Shown here piece by piece: positions 43,216 to 51,917 of a DNA stretch of 64,000 nt. The DNA comes from Cytophagales bacterium UBA2561. GTDB taxonomy: Bacteria > Bacteroidota > Bacteroidia > Cytophagales > Thermoflexibacteraceae. Location: NCBI GenBank assembly GCA_002340355.1, contig DDLX01000031.1, positions 33,714 through 97,713 on the forward strand, written 5' to 3'. Within the stretch, counting starts at the first letter, position 1; each line of letters starts with the position of its first letter. Made by a program: the position numbers and the translations under genes. The notes beneath the pieces were generated by a model that had not been told where the DNA came from, did no database searches, and saw nothing but the letters and a program-made list of their open reading frames with translations.

Positions 43216-43578
43216 TTAGTATGTTTCGAATTCAAAATCGATATCTACCAAATCTGAGAACTCTTCTCCAGCTTCTTCCATATCCTCATCATCTTCGTGA
43301 TAATACCAAACGATTATCGTTCCTTCAATATCTTCGAGGACGGAAAGAATATCCAGAATAAGTTTTGAAGAAGCAGTATTGAAGTACTCCAGTTTGAAAT
43401 GAAATCGCGTTTCTGAGTTGGCATCGTCCTTATAGCGAGTTAACCACTCTAAAATGGGTGCATAAAACTCCGCTGAATCTTCAGGTAATGATCGCCCTGA
43501 GATTTCAAACAGTTCTTGTTCCTTATTGAGAATTATTTTTGGGGTATCTTCAGTTCCGTCTAATTGAATAATGTCCAT
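43216..43578 (-). CDS. siaC: SiaC family regulatory phosphoprotein (DUF1987)
   Basis: This 120-residue protein fits the SiaC pattern: TPKIILNKEQELFEISGRS, SLPEDSAEFYAPILEWLTRY, LEYFNTASSKLILDIL and YYHEDDEDMEEAGEEF. In Pseudomonas aeruginosa SiaC is phosphorylated on Thr68 by SiaB, dephosphorylated by SiaA, and in the unphosphorylated form activates the diguanylate cyclase SiaD. Here the YFNTASSK threonine is at exactly position 68, so the switch residue is kept. No SiaD/GGDEF gene lies nearby. The gene is 23 bases after the SiaB gene. Confidence 0.9.
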   Translation of the reverse strand: MDIIQLDGTEDTPKIILNKEQELFEISGRSLPEDSAEFYAPILEWLTRYKDDANSETRFHFKLEYFNTASSKLILDILSVLEDIEGTIIVWYYHEDDEDMEEAGEEFSDLVDIDFEFETY

Positions 43579-43601
43579 TTTGTATGATTTTAAAAATGTT
43601 T

Positions 43602-44144
43602 TTAAACCCGTGAAATTGTTGTGATGAGAGAAAAAAACGAAAATTCGTCATCAATTGGCTCAAAATCATAGCCTAATTTATTGCCCGATTTTCGTGCCAT
43701 GTCCACCAAGCCTAAACCTGCGCCTCCTTTCTTGGAGATTTTGGTAGTTTTAATGATTGTCCGATAAAGTTGCTTCAAACCTTTGGCATCCAAATCATTG
43801 ATACGATTGAGTTTTTCCTTGAGCTTCTCCACATCTATTGTCCGAATATTATTACCAGACGTAATGATGTATTGGTCTTGGTGTTTGCCAATCATGAAGA
43901 TGGCATTATTTTTCACCGTAGGATCTTCCTCAAAACTTTCAGCGTGTTTGGATATGTTTTGTAAGCACTCTACCATCACATTAAACACCTTGCGCTTGAC
44001 TTTAGCCCCTTCGCCAAAGGAATCCATATTCCGTTCAGCCATTGCCAGTACCGACTTGGTAATATCTTGGGTAAATTCCCCCTCATACACCAATATCAGG
44101 TTCTGTTGGAGCATGGTCTTGTGCAAATCATAAATATACTTCAT
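43602..44144 (-). CDS. siaB: SiaB family protein kinase
   Basis: This 180-residue GHKL-type kinase has the family pattern LILVYEGEFTQDITKSVLAM, KRKVFNVMVECLQNISKHAE (the N-box-like helix with Glu and Asn) and SKKGGAGLGLVDMARKSG (the ATP-lid Gly-rich loop). It belongs to the DUF6272/SiaB group, which phosphorylates SiaC rather than acting as a histidine kinase. It is soluble. It lies between the SiaA-like phosphatase and siaC, the order expected for the phosphorylation switch. Confidence 0.88.
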   Translation of the reverse strand: MKYIYDLHKTMLQQNLILVYEGEFTQDITKSVLAMAERNMDSFGEGAKVKRKVFNVMVECLQNISKHAESFEEDPTVKNNAIFMIGKHQDQYIITSGNNIRTIDVEKLKEKLNRINDLDAKGLKQLYRTIIKTTKISKKGGAGLGLVDMARKSGNKLGYDFEPIDDEFSFFSLITTISRV

Positions 44145-44263
44145 AGTGACAGCGACTTTTAACGGTAATTATTCCATGAATCAAACAGTTAGGTCTTGCG
44201 GGTCAAAATTTTGGGTTAATATATCATTTTTTTTCCGACAAAAACAAACAAACACCAACTTAA

Positions 44264-47200
44264 TTAGAATTTAATGCCAATTAGTAAGACATCATCCGTT
44301 TGTTTACGATTCCCTTTCCATGTCTGGAATGCATTTCGGAAGATTTCTCCAATTTCTGCCATTGGTTTTGCTTCATGTTCTATTACCAAATGACGTACTT
44401 GTTTGGGTGAGAACTTCCGATTATTTGGACCTCCAAATTGATCAGGAAGACCATCAGAAAAGCAGTAAACCGCATCATTGGATTGAATCTGCAAGTCGTG
44501 AGTTTGAAATTCCTTTCGGTTTTTATACTGTCCACCTCCCACAGGAAATTTATCCCCTTTAATTTGAGTTAAGTTTCCTTTTCTGACCCTATATAGTGGG
44601 CGGTGTGCGCCAGCATATTGCAAGGTTGTCTGATTTATATTTATACGACATAGCGCAATATCCATACCATCCCGTGTGGTAGCTTCAACATCTTGCCGAA
44701 GAGTTTTTTCGACTCCTCGACTTAACATATCCAAAATTAAACCAGAATTATCAATTTCTTGAGTATTTACAATATCATTTAATAAAAAGTATCCAATCAA
44801 AGAAATTAAGGCTCCTGGTACACCGTGTCCTGTACAATCTACTACGGCTACAAAGGTATAGTTTTCTGTCTCAATAAACCAAGGGAAGTCTCCACTAACT
44901 ACATCACGTGGTTGATAAAAAATAAACGAATTGGTAAATACTTTTCGTATAGTTCGCATATCGGGCAGAATAGCAGTCTGGATACGCTTAGCATAATTAA
45001 TACTTTCTCTGATTTTTTTATTTGTATTTAAAAGGGCTGATTCTGTTTGTTTTTGGGCTGTAATATCGTTTGCCACGATTAAGACGGATTCCATTTGTTG
45101 CGTATTATCAAACTCAGGAATACCATTTACATTCATAATTCGTTCACCCAGACGAGACTTGAAAGGCATTTCCTTTCGTATCATGGTTTGTTTTTGTGTG
45201 ACTTCTTTTAACAAATTTTTCCAAAATTCTTTGGTTTCCTGAGAAATATCCAAAACCTCTAAATTTTGATGGATAACTGCATCTGGCTCTGCTCCTGTTA
45301 GGTGCTTAATTGTAGGATTAATATAGAAAACATTCCCCTCCGAGTCAAATCGTGTGATTAAATCAGGTGAATTTTCTGAGAGAGATTGCATTTGTCCACG
45401 CATCCGTGCTTCTTGTTCGGCTCGTCTCCGTTCCGTGATATCTCTGGAGTTCAATACAATACCATGAATGGCAGGATCAGCTAATAAATTTCGTCCTGTA
45501 GCTTCAAGCCAAATAGTTGTTTTATTTTTAAGCTTATATTCATATTCTATTGTAATAGACTTGGTTTTATCAGCCAATAATTTTTCGAACATTTCCTCTA
45601 TGACATGTTGGCTCTCTTTAGTTACATTCAAAATATCTCGTTTTCCGACTAATTCCGAAGGACGATAACCCCAAATGGACTCAACCGACGGACTTACATA
45701 ACGAATAGAGCCATCCTCTTCATAAATTGTAATGACCTCAGAGGCGTTTTCAAGGATAATTTGCATTCGTTTTTGCGCCCGTTGTACTTCTATAAATTGC
45801 TCTTCTAATTTAGCATTTGTTTCTTGTAATTCTAATTGAGTGGCTTTCATTTCTTCACCACGTTGCCGAAGGGCTTCTTTTTGTAGATTAGATTCCTCCA
45901 ATAGCATTGCAGTACGAGCATTGACCTTAATGTTAAAAATCGTACGAGCAATTGTTAAACTAATTTCTTCGACAAACTTAACCTGAACTTGTGTAAATCG
46001 TTCAAAACCTGCAAACTCTAAAACCCCAAAAGTTTCTTCATTCGTTATCAATGGAACAAAAAGCAAACATTTAGGTTTTTTATCTCCTAAAATTCCTGAA
46101 GTGATGGTTAAGTAATCCTTTGGTATTTCAGTGCGTAAAACGGTATCTTTTTCAATGGCACATTGTCCAACTAATCCCTCTGCAAATCGAAATTGAGCTT
46201 TGATATATTTTTTCTTTCCATAAGCATAACTAGCATTCATTTCTAAAATAGGCTCGGCATTTTCTTCTTTTGTTACCGTGTAAAATGCACCTTGTACTGC
46301 CCGAATTTCTTCAGCAATATAAGACAGTAGATTATCTCCTAAAGATTCTAAATCATTGTGAAGACGCATCGTTTGTCCAATTTCAGCTAATCCTTTTACA
46401 ATCCAATTTCGTTCGTTATCTTTTTCCTCTGCTATTTGAATATTATCACGCATCGCAATTAAGGCATTTCCAAGTGTATCCTCCTTACTAACAGCCGTAA
46501 ATTCAGTATTATATTCTTTTGCTCCAATTCGTTCAGCAAAGTTGGCATGACGCTTTAATGATTGTACCAAATTTTCAACAGCATTTGCCATTTCTCCAAT
46601 TTCGTCATAGGTTGTTTTGGGGATATTATTAGGTAAAATTCCCTTAGCAACAATTTGAAGTGTTTGGCGTAAGGATAATAAGGGAGAAATTAATTTTGCA
46701 GCAAATTGAGCGGCAACAAACCAAACTAGAAAAATGATAATAATACTAACATAAATAAACGTTTGAGCTAAATAATCGGCGTGTTGGGTAATTTCATCTT
46801 CATCAATCTTAACAATTATTCCCCAACGCATTTCAGGAATGTATCGCCATTCCGCCAAGACCATTTGCCCTTGATAATCAATGGTTAATCCTGCTCCATT
46901 TCCTCCTTGTACGGCATCCTGCAAGGCTTGACTTCCTTCTTTAAATTCTAATTTTGTAAATTTTAATGGTTCTGTTTGATTTCTTTTTTCATTTAATATT
47001 AGCCATTCAACTCCTCTTTTTGTTTCTTGAGCAATTAACAATTCTCCTGTTTGACTCAATCCGATAGTATCGTTTGTAACTTTATAAATCTTATTCATAT
47101 TAAATTCCGTTACAACATAGCCTAATAACAAATCATTCTGATAAATTGGAGCAAAAGCATCAATATATGCTTCTTGGTTTATCATATAAGGAGTACTATA

Positions 47201-47713
47201 TGAAATCGTATTTGAGGAAATGGAATTTTGGTTTTTGGTTTCTGTAAATCGCTTAAATTGTTTTCCTATTAGGTGTTGAGAAGTTTTATTTGTATTATAG
47301 AGTACCAATCCTGCGGTATCTAATAGCATGATACTCTTATATTTATTAAGATTTAGAATAGGTTCCATATAGGCATCAAGATGTTGTTTTGTTTCTAGTA
47401 ATAAGCTGTCTGAAGAAAGTACTTGAGCCGTATCTTTTTTCAGTGTTTGAAATACTGCATGAATGTCTTGAATACCTGTTTTAATTTTTCGTTGATTACG
47501 AATGGAGTGGGTACTAGTTGCTAAATCAGCAAAAATAGCTCGGATTTCTTCAGACTTGAGTTCTACAATAACTTGAAGGGTTTCGGCATAACGATTTCGA
47601 ATTGAGTCAGAACTAATTTTATAAGATGCCACACTTACTACAACCACCGCAAAAAAGACGCTGGTCAGTAGCATAATCGTGATTTTGGTTCCTATTTTTA
47701 AATGTTTCAACAT
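44264..47713 (-). CDS. SiaA-like sensor: dCache, HAMP, GAF, two PAS, SpoIIE/PP2C phosphatase
   Basis: This 1149-residue membrane protein has transmembrane helix 1 (about 12-32), an extracytoplasmic dCache-like sensor (about 35-310, with YIDAFAPIYQNDLLLGYVV), and transmembrane helix 2 (about 320-342). HAMP follows (about 343-395), then GAF (about 440-600), a coiled coil and two PAS domains (about 655-770 and 775-890; GSIRYVSPSVESIWGYRPSE and GNVFYINPTIKHLTG). It ends in a SpoIIE-type PP2C phosphatase (about 930-1149) with FVAVVDCTGHGVPGAL, RDGMDIAL and YCFSDGLPDQFGG, whose Asp residues bind metal. Upstream of siaB-siaC, it is the likely counterpart of SiaA, much longer because of GAF and PAS. 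It probably dephosphorylates SiaC in response to several inputs; inference. Confidence 0.85.
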   Translation of the reverse strand: MLKHLKIGTKITIMLLTSVFFAVVVVSVASYKISSDSIRNRYAETLQVIVELKSEEIRAIFADLATSTHSIRNQRKIKTGIQDIHAVFQTLKKDTAQVLSSDSLLLETKQHLDAYMEPILNLNKYKSIMLLDTAGLVLYNTNKTSQHLIGKQFKRFTETKNQNSISSNTISYSTPYMINQEAYIDAFAPIYQNDLLLGYVVTEFNMNKIYKVTNDTIGLSQTGELLIAQETKRGVEWLILNEKRNQTEPLKFTKLEFKEGSQALQDAVQGGNGAGLTIDYQGQMVLAEWRYIPEMRWGIIVKIDEDEITQHADYLAQTFIYVSIIIIFLVWFVAAQFAAKLISPLLSLRQTLQIVAKGILPNNIPKTTYDEIGEMANAVENLVQSLKRHANFAERIGAKEYNTEFTAVSKEDTLGNALIAMRDNIQIAEEKDNERNWIVKGLAEIGQTMRLHNDLESLGDNLLSYIAEEIRAVQGAFYTVTKEENAEPILEMNASYAYGKKKYIKAQFRFAEGLVGQCAIEKDTVLRTEIPKDYLTITSGILGDKKPKCLLFVPLITNEETFGVLEFAGFERFTQVQVKFVEEISLTIARTIFNIKVNARTAMLLEESNLQKEALRQRGEEMKATQLELQETNAKLEEQFIEVQRAQKRMQIILENASEVITIYEEDGSIRYVSPSVESIWGYRPSELVGKRDILNVTKESQHVIEEMFEKLLADKTKSITIEYEYKLKNKTTIWLEATGRNLLADPAIHGIVLNSRDITERRRAEQEARMRGQMQSLSENSPDLITRFDSEGNVFYINPTIKHLTGAEPDAVIHQNLEVLDISQETKEFWKNLLKEVTQKQTMIRKEMPFKSRLGERIMNVNGIPEFDNTQQMESVLIVANDITAQKQTESALLNTNKKIRESINYAKRIQTAILPDMRTIRKVFTNSFIFYQPRDVVSGDFPWFIETENYTFVAVVDCTGHGVPGALISLIGYFLLNDIVNTQEIDNSGLILDMLSRGVEKTLRQDVEATTRDGMDIALCRININQTTLQYAGAHRPLYRVRKGNLTQIKGDKFPVGGGQYKNRKEFQTHDLQIQSNDAVYCFSDGLPDQFGGPNNRKFSPKQVRHLVIEHEAKPMAEIGEIFRNAFQTWKGNRKQTDDVLLIGIKF

Positions 47714-47730
47714 ATTAAATGCCGACTACT

Positions 47731-48171
47731 TTAATTTTTGTATTCAGAAACAATTTTTAATGCAAGTGCTTTCGCATCGTTGAGCGTACGAACATTTGGT
47801 GTAAGGTATTTTTCCCCATTTAGTTCGGCTTGTAAGTCATTATAAATTAATCCTAATGAAATTTCCCCCATCAAATCGTCTGCTCCAATGATAATTTCAG
47901 TATAAAGTCCAATTTCTAAGCACTTGGGAATTAGTATTTGTTGAATCCAGTCAATGTACTCAACGCTCACAACTTCCAAATCTTTATGACTTGAAATTAA
48001 AACTTTTACGTTATTATTTTGAATATAAGGAATAAAGACATCCATAATATCCTGAGCAATATCTTGATTTTCCCATAACCAACAGTCCTTCCAATGTCCA
48101 TAGATGGTTTGCGGAATTTCATCTGAAATATCAATCACCTCTACAAAAGGAGTATTTAATATTTTTTCCAT
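47731..48171 (-). CDS. STAS/SpoIIAA-like protein of unknown function
   Basis: This 146-residue soluble protein has strand-helix alternation: NTPFVEVIDI, GHWKDCWLWEN, KVLISSHKDL and YIDWIQQILIPKCLEIGLYT, ending in the helix RTLNDAKALALKIVSEY. It resembles SpoIIAA/STAS-like proteins and the protein at 16348 in length and middle motif. It is 17 bases upstream of the SiaA-like gene on the same strand and 53 bases after the GAF gene, so it belongs to the signalling operon, where a STAS-like fold would fit a partner-switching role. No phosphorylatable Ser/Thr can be assigned. Confidence 0.6.
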   Translation of the reverse strand: MEKILNTPFVEVIDISDEIPQTIYGHWKDCWLWENQDIAQDIMDVFIPYIQNNNVKVLISSHKDLEVVSVEYIDWIQQILIPKCLEIGLYTEIIIGADDLMGEISLGLIYNDLQAELNGEKYLTPNVRTLNDAKALALKIVSEYKN

Positions 48172-48224
48172 GAGTAAAGATATTTCTTGCTCAATCTAAG
48201 AGCAAAAATTTCACCTAAACAGTT

Positions 48225-49028
48225 CTAAACGGTATTTGGTGTCTGTATTTTATTGACTTCTTGAGCTAATTTCTCAATTTTTTTAACTTCTTCTGTTTTA
48301 AATGCTCGAAATGATGCCAATTCAATTATAGCAGATACTTTATTTTGAGTATTTTCTATATCAAAAATGGGTAAAACTAACAAGTGGGAAGGAGTAGCCT
48401 CGCCTAATCCTGAAAAAACTTGTAAGTAACCTGTAGGAATATTTTCTAATTGCACAGGCTTTCCCGTTTTGGCAACCTGTCCCGTGATTCCCTCACCAAT
48501 TTCATAACAAAGGTCTCCATGTTCGGGAGTTTTGTAGGCATAACCTGATTGAAAATGAAGAAAATCTTGTTGGTGTTTGGTTTTTCGAATAAAAATAGCT
48601 CCTGCCATAGCTTCAGTCAAGCGACACAATTCCGAAATCAAAGTATCATAAGGCTTATTTGACCGTTGAATTTGTTGCTGAATTTGTTGCTGATTTTCGG
48701 TTATATGCTGATACTTTTCCTCCTTTGAAATCGTTTCTTCAATATTTGTTTTCTGATACTTATCGACATAAATGATATTTGTTTTTGTTTCATTTATATT
48801 TTGATTTGAAAAAATAATTAATACACCCAAAATCACCTCTCCAAGTAAAAAAAACAAAATAGGTTGTGTAGTTTGTTGAATTTCTTGAACAACTTCCTCG
48901 TGAATGGCATAATTTAGTTGTGTAAGTATTTGTTCAGGCATCCAAAAATAGACATAAAATAGTGTCCAAAAACAACCAAAAACAAAAACTAAAATCAATC
49001 CGACTTGTACACCATTTCTTAGGTTCAT
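48225..49028 (-). CDS. Membrane-anchored GAF domain protein
   Basis: This 267-residue protein has two N-terminal membrane helices (about 9-30, GLILVFVFGCFWTLFYVYFW, and 54-74, PILFFLLGEVILGVLII). A coiled coil with Gln repeats follows (about 95-125), then one GAF domain (about 130-262, with GEGITGQVAKTGKPVQLENIP and HLLVLPIF). This GAF resembles that of the SiaA-like protein (FRFAEGLVGQCA and CLLFVPLI). It overlaps the CheB start region by 4 bases, suggesting translational coupling. The ligand is unknown. Confidence 0.8.
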   Translation of the reverse strand: MNLRNGVQVGLILVFVFGCFWTLFYVYFWMPEQILTQLNYAIHEEVVQEIQQTTQPILFFLLGEVILGVLIIFSNQNINETKTNIIYVDKYQKTNIEETISKEEKYQHITENQQQIQQQIQRSNKPYDTLISELCRLTEAMAGAIFIRKTKHQQDFLHFQSGYAYKTPEHGDLCYEIGEGITGQVAKTGKPVQLENIPTGYLQVFSGLGEATPSHLLVLPIFDIENTQNKVSAIIELASFRAFKTEEVKKIEKLAQEVNKIQTPNTV

Positions 49029-49627
49029 CTTTTCATTTGTTTATGTAAGGTCATCAGAAAATCAATAATTTCATCAACCTTTAAAACCATATCAATCTCC
49101 GTAGCGGCAAGAGCTGCAGTAGGCATGGCATTAATCATACTTTCATCAGGATCTTGTACAATAGTCAAGCCGTTTTTTTCTTTGATTTTTTTCATACCAT
49201 AAGCACCATCTTTATTTGCTCCCGATAATAAGATACCAATTAATTTATCTCGGTAAACATAGGCAGCAGTCTCAAAGGTTAAATCAATGGAAGGACGTGA
49301 ATTATTGACTAACCCATCCGTAGCTAACGAAAAGGTATTTCCTAACTCTACACACATATGGTAATTTGCGGGAGCAAGATACACTCCGTTAGTACGAACA
49401 GGCTCTTTATCAAGAGGTTCAACAATAGCTTTATTACTCTTAATGGAAAGTGCTTCGACAAAACCATTACGGACGTGCTTGAGGCGATGTAAACAAAACA
49501 ATATTGGCAATTCAAAATCGGATGGTATTGTGGCTAGTAGTTTGGTCACCGACTGAAAACTACCCGCAGATCCTCCAATAACGACAGCTTTATAATTCGT
49601 CTGGGACGATAATCGAAACTTGCTCAT
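49025..49627 (-). CDS. cheB: CheB-type protein-glutamate methylesterase, no receiver domain
   Basis: This 200-residue catalytic domain has Ser in VVIGGSAGSF, His in LFCLHRLKHVRNGF and Asp in LLSGANKDGAYGMKKI, the CheB triad. APANYHMCV and DPDESMINAMPTAAL are also typical. The receiver domain of classical chemotaxis CheB is absent, as in stand-alone CheB proteins found with CheR. No CheA, CheW or methyl-accepting protein is in the window, so it probably acts on another sensor, for example one in this cluster (inference). It precedes the GAF gene with ATGA overlap. Confidence 0.9.
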   Translation of the reverse strand: MSKFRLSSQTNYKAVVIGGSAGSFQSVTKLLATIPSDFELPILFCLHRLKHVRNGFVEALSIKSNKAIVEPLDKEPVRTNGVYLAPANYHMCVELGNTFSLATDGLVNNSRPSIDLTFETAAYVYRDKLIGILLSGANKDGAYGMKKIKEKNGLTIVQDPDESMINAMPTAALAATEIDMVLKVDEIIDFLMTLHKQMKR

Positions 49628-49654
49628 CTGACTATCAGGGTTTTTCGTATCGGC

Positions 49655-50536
49655 TTAGTCCTTAATTTTTTTATATACCTTTTCTTCGTTATTGACAACA
49701 ATAAACTTGTTGGCAATTTCACACCAAATTAATGACTCTTTCGAACCAATAATTAAATATCCATACTTAAATAAACTATCGTGCAATTTATTAAGAACGT
49801 TATTTTGTAAAGTTTGATTAAAATAAATCATCACATTTCGACACAAAACCAAATCAAACTTAGAGAAAATACCACCTTGAACTAAGTCATGTCTTCGGAA
49901 CGAAATATTTTTTGTTAAGTCAGGATTTAAGATGGCTTCGCCATTGGCTTCGCGAAAATATCCATCTAGTGTTCGAGTGGCATCGTCATGGAATCGTCCG
50001 TAGTTTTTACTATTAAGTTCCATATTTTTAATGGGAAATGTAGCCCGTTTGGCTTTGTCAATAATAGCTGAATCAATATCAGTTGCTACTAACTTAGCTT
50101 TGTCCAATACACCCATTTCTTTCAGCACAATCGCCATCGAATAGACTTCCTCCCCTGAAGAACAACCTGCATGCCAAATACTGATTGAATCGTGATTCAT
50201 TAAAACATTGGGTAGAATCTGGTCTTTTAGCACTCGCCAGAAAGTTGGGTCACGAAACATCTCTGTTACGTTTACCGTAATCTCAGAAACGAATTCCTCA
50301 AAAAAATCGGGAGTAGTATCCAGCACCGTAATTAATTTATCAACGGTTTTGAATTTATATAAATCAATGACTCGTTTGATACGCCGTTTAAAAGAAGACA
50401 TTGCATAATCTTTGAAATCATAATTATACTTTTCTTTTATCAATTGGGTCAAACGTCTTAAATCCGCAATTTCAATGTCTGGGGCATTGTCATTGGCGGT
50501 GTAAAGATAGGATTTGCTAATAGGATTCGATTTCAC
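49655..50536 (-). CDS. cheR: CheR-type protein-glutamate methyltransferase
   Basis: This 293-residue SAM-dependent enzyme has the all-helical N-terminal domain (DLRRLTQLIKEKYNYDF and SSFKRRIKRVIDLYKF) and the catalytic domain with WHAGCSSGEEVYSMAIVLKE (SAM loop), LVATDIDSAIIDKAK and FDLVLCRNVMIYFNQ. It belongs with the following CheB (27-bp gap) and opens the minus-strand signalling cluster. The 299-bp gap upstream is AT-rich and probably contains the cluster promoter; nothing else is visible there. Confidence 0.92.
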   Translation of the reverse strand: MKSNPISKSYLYTANDNAPDIEIADLRRLTQLIKEKYNYDFKDYAMSSFKRRIKRVIDLYKFKTVDKLITVLDTTPDFFEEFVSEITVNVTEMFRDPTFWRVLKDQILPNVLMNHDSISIWHAGCSSGEEVYSMAIVLKEMGVLDKAKLVATDIDSAIIDKAKRATFPIKNMELNSKNYGRFHDDATRTLDGYFREANGEAILNPDLTKNISFRRHDLVQGGIFSKFDLVLCRNVMIYFNQTLQNNVLNKLHDSLFKYGYLIIGSKESLIWCEIANKFIVVNNEEKVYKKIKD

Positions 50537-50835
50537 GTTATGATAGGTGCTAAAGATTTGAACAATAAAACAAGAATTTGATTACAAATTTCGACTCAAG
50601 ATTCAGGGTATAAAAAACCACAAGACAAGTTACAGAAATCTATTCGACAAAAGAAATATTCCTACAAAAAACTTCGTGCCAATTTGGATTAATGTTAAAA
50701 TAAGGAGTTAAATTCTTGTTTTATTCAGATATTAAGGGAATTTTAAACCTCGATCTGAGATAACAGTTGTCTTTTCTTATATCATTTGTTTAAATATCCT
50801 TGTTAATAACCTCGTAAACATGATATTATTAAAAT

Positions 50836-51828
50836 CTAATTATCCGTCTTCTTAATCGTGTACTTATGGATAATTTTTCCTTGATAATCAATGGCTTGAA
50901 TTAATATAGCCTCCTTTGTAACAGACATTGCCAAAAATCCCTGAACAGCATCCGCAAATATGGTGTACTTCTTTTTGCCTGTCTTGCGAACCTCAGAGCC
51001 TGCTCCCGATACAAAATGATGTACTTTTTTATTTTCAGGTTTTTGGTGTTGAATATCATGCTCATGACCTGCTAAATATGCATCAACGTTGTATTTTTCT
51101 AAGATACTCTCCAATGATTCTCGGACATATGGTTGGTCATCAATACGTTTACCTGTGGTGTACATTGGATGGTGTCCAACTACAATCTTCCAACGAGCAT
51201 CCGACTGCGCTAAAATACCTTCTAACCACTGCTTTTGTTTAGTGGTGTCTTGGGTACGAATATTAGCATACTTGAATTTTTGGTAATAATCTCTTTCAAA
51301 TGGATTTGTATCAATAAAAACGAATAAAACTTTTTCATTTGAATCGTCTTCCAATTCATACTCTTTGAAAAAATAACGATCAGGCATTTGCCATCTTCGG
51401 CTTTTTTTGCTGTAGTCAATTTGTGCTTGAACATTACCCCTATAATCGTGATTACCAAGTATTGAATACCAATTTTGATGTAAATGATGCCCTGTATAAA
51501 TATTTTCAAAAGAGAAAAACCACTCAGGGTCTTCAGTACTTTCTACTCCGTTTGGATAAAAATTATCACCTGTTGAAATGACAAATTCTCCATCCAATTT
51601 ATACATTACATCATCCATTTTATCAGCAACTTCTTTTTGTCCAAAATGTCCTTGTCGTCCCCAATCGCCTACGACTACAAAACTTAGTGCATCTTCAGGT
51701 TCTTCTAGACCTTCAATTTTGAGATTTTCGAAGTATTCTTGTGATTTGTATTCGTAACAAGGTTGTTGAGCAAAGCCCACTAAAACCATTAAAAATAAAC
51801 TTGAAAAAGAAAAAAAATATTTTTGCAT
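50836..51828 (-). CDS. Purple acid phosphatase-like metallophosphoesterase (secreted)
   Basis: This 330-residue protein has a signal peptide (about 1-20, VGFAQ). The five metal motifs of calcineurin-like phosphatases are kept: GDWGRQG, GDNFYPNG, GNHDYRG, VGHHPMYT and GHEHDIQH. The order, spacing and the Tyr in GDNFYP match the mammalian-like tartrate-resistant acid phosphatases, which use an Fe-containing binuclear centre. It is a periplasmic or extracellular phosphomonoesterase. It lies 89 bases downstream of a TonB receptor on the same strand, with a hairpin between, suggesting scavenging of phosphate from organic esters. Confidence 0.88.
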   Translation of the reverse strand: MQKYFFSFSSLFLMVLVGFAQQPCYEYKSQEYFENLKIEGLEEPEDALSFVVVGDWGRQGHFGQKEVADKMDDVMYKLDGEFVISTGDNFYPNGVESTEDPEWFFSFENIYTGHHLHQNWYSILGNHDYRGNVQAQIDYSKKSRRWQMPDRYFFKEYELEDDSNEKVLFVFIDTNPFERDYYQKFKYANIRTQDTTKQKQWLEGILAQSDARWKIVVGHHPMYTTGKRIDDQPYVRESLESILEKYNVDAYLAGHEHDIQHQKPENKKVHHFVSGAGSEVRKTGKKKYTIFADAVQGFLAMSVTKEAILIQAIDYQGKIIHKYTIKKTDN

Positions 51829-51863
51829 TTTTTTAAGATATTTAAAAAGTTAATAAAAAAATA

Positions 51864-51896
51864 AGACTTGCTAAGTTTCGAAAACTTGGCAAGTCT
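51864..51896 (-). terminator. Perfect hairpin between TonB receptor and phosphatase, palindrome family 2
   Basis: AGACTTGCTAAGTTT (51864-51878) pairs, with one wobble, with AAACTTGGCAAGTCT (51882-51896) around CGA. The 15-bp stem has no T tract directly after it on the minus strand, so it could be a processing or attenuation signal between the two genes rather than a full stop. The CTTGCTAAGTTT core recurs at 35081. Confidence 0.55.
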
Positions 51897-51917
51897 CGGA
51901 ATTAATGAAAAAGAAGT

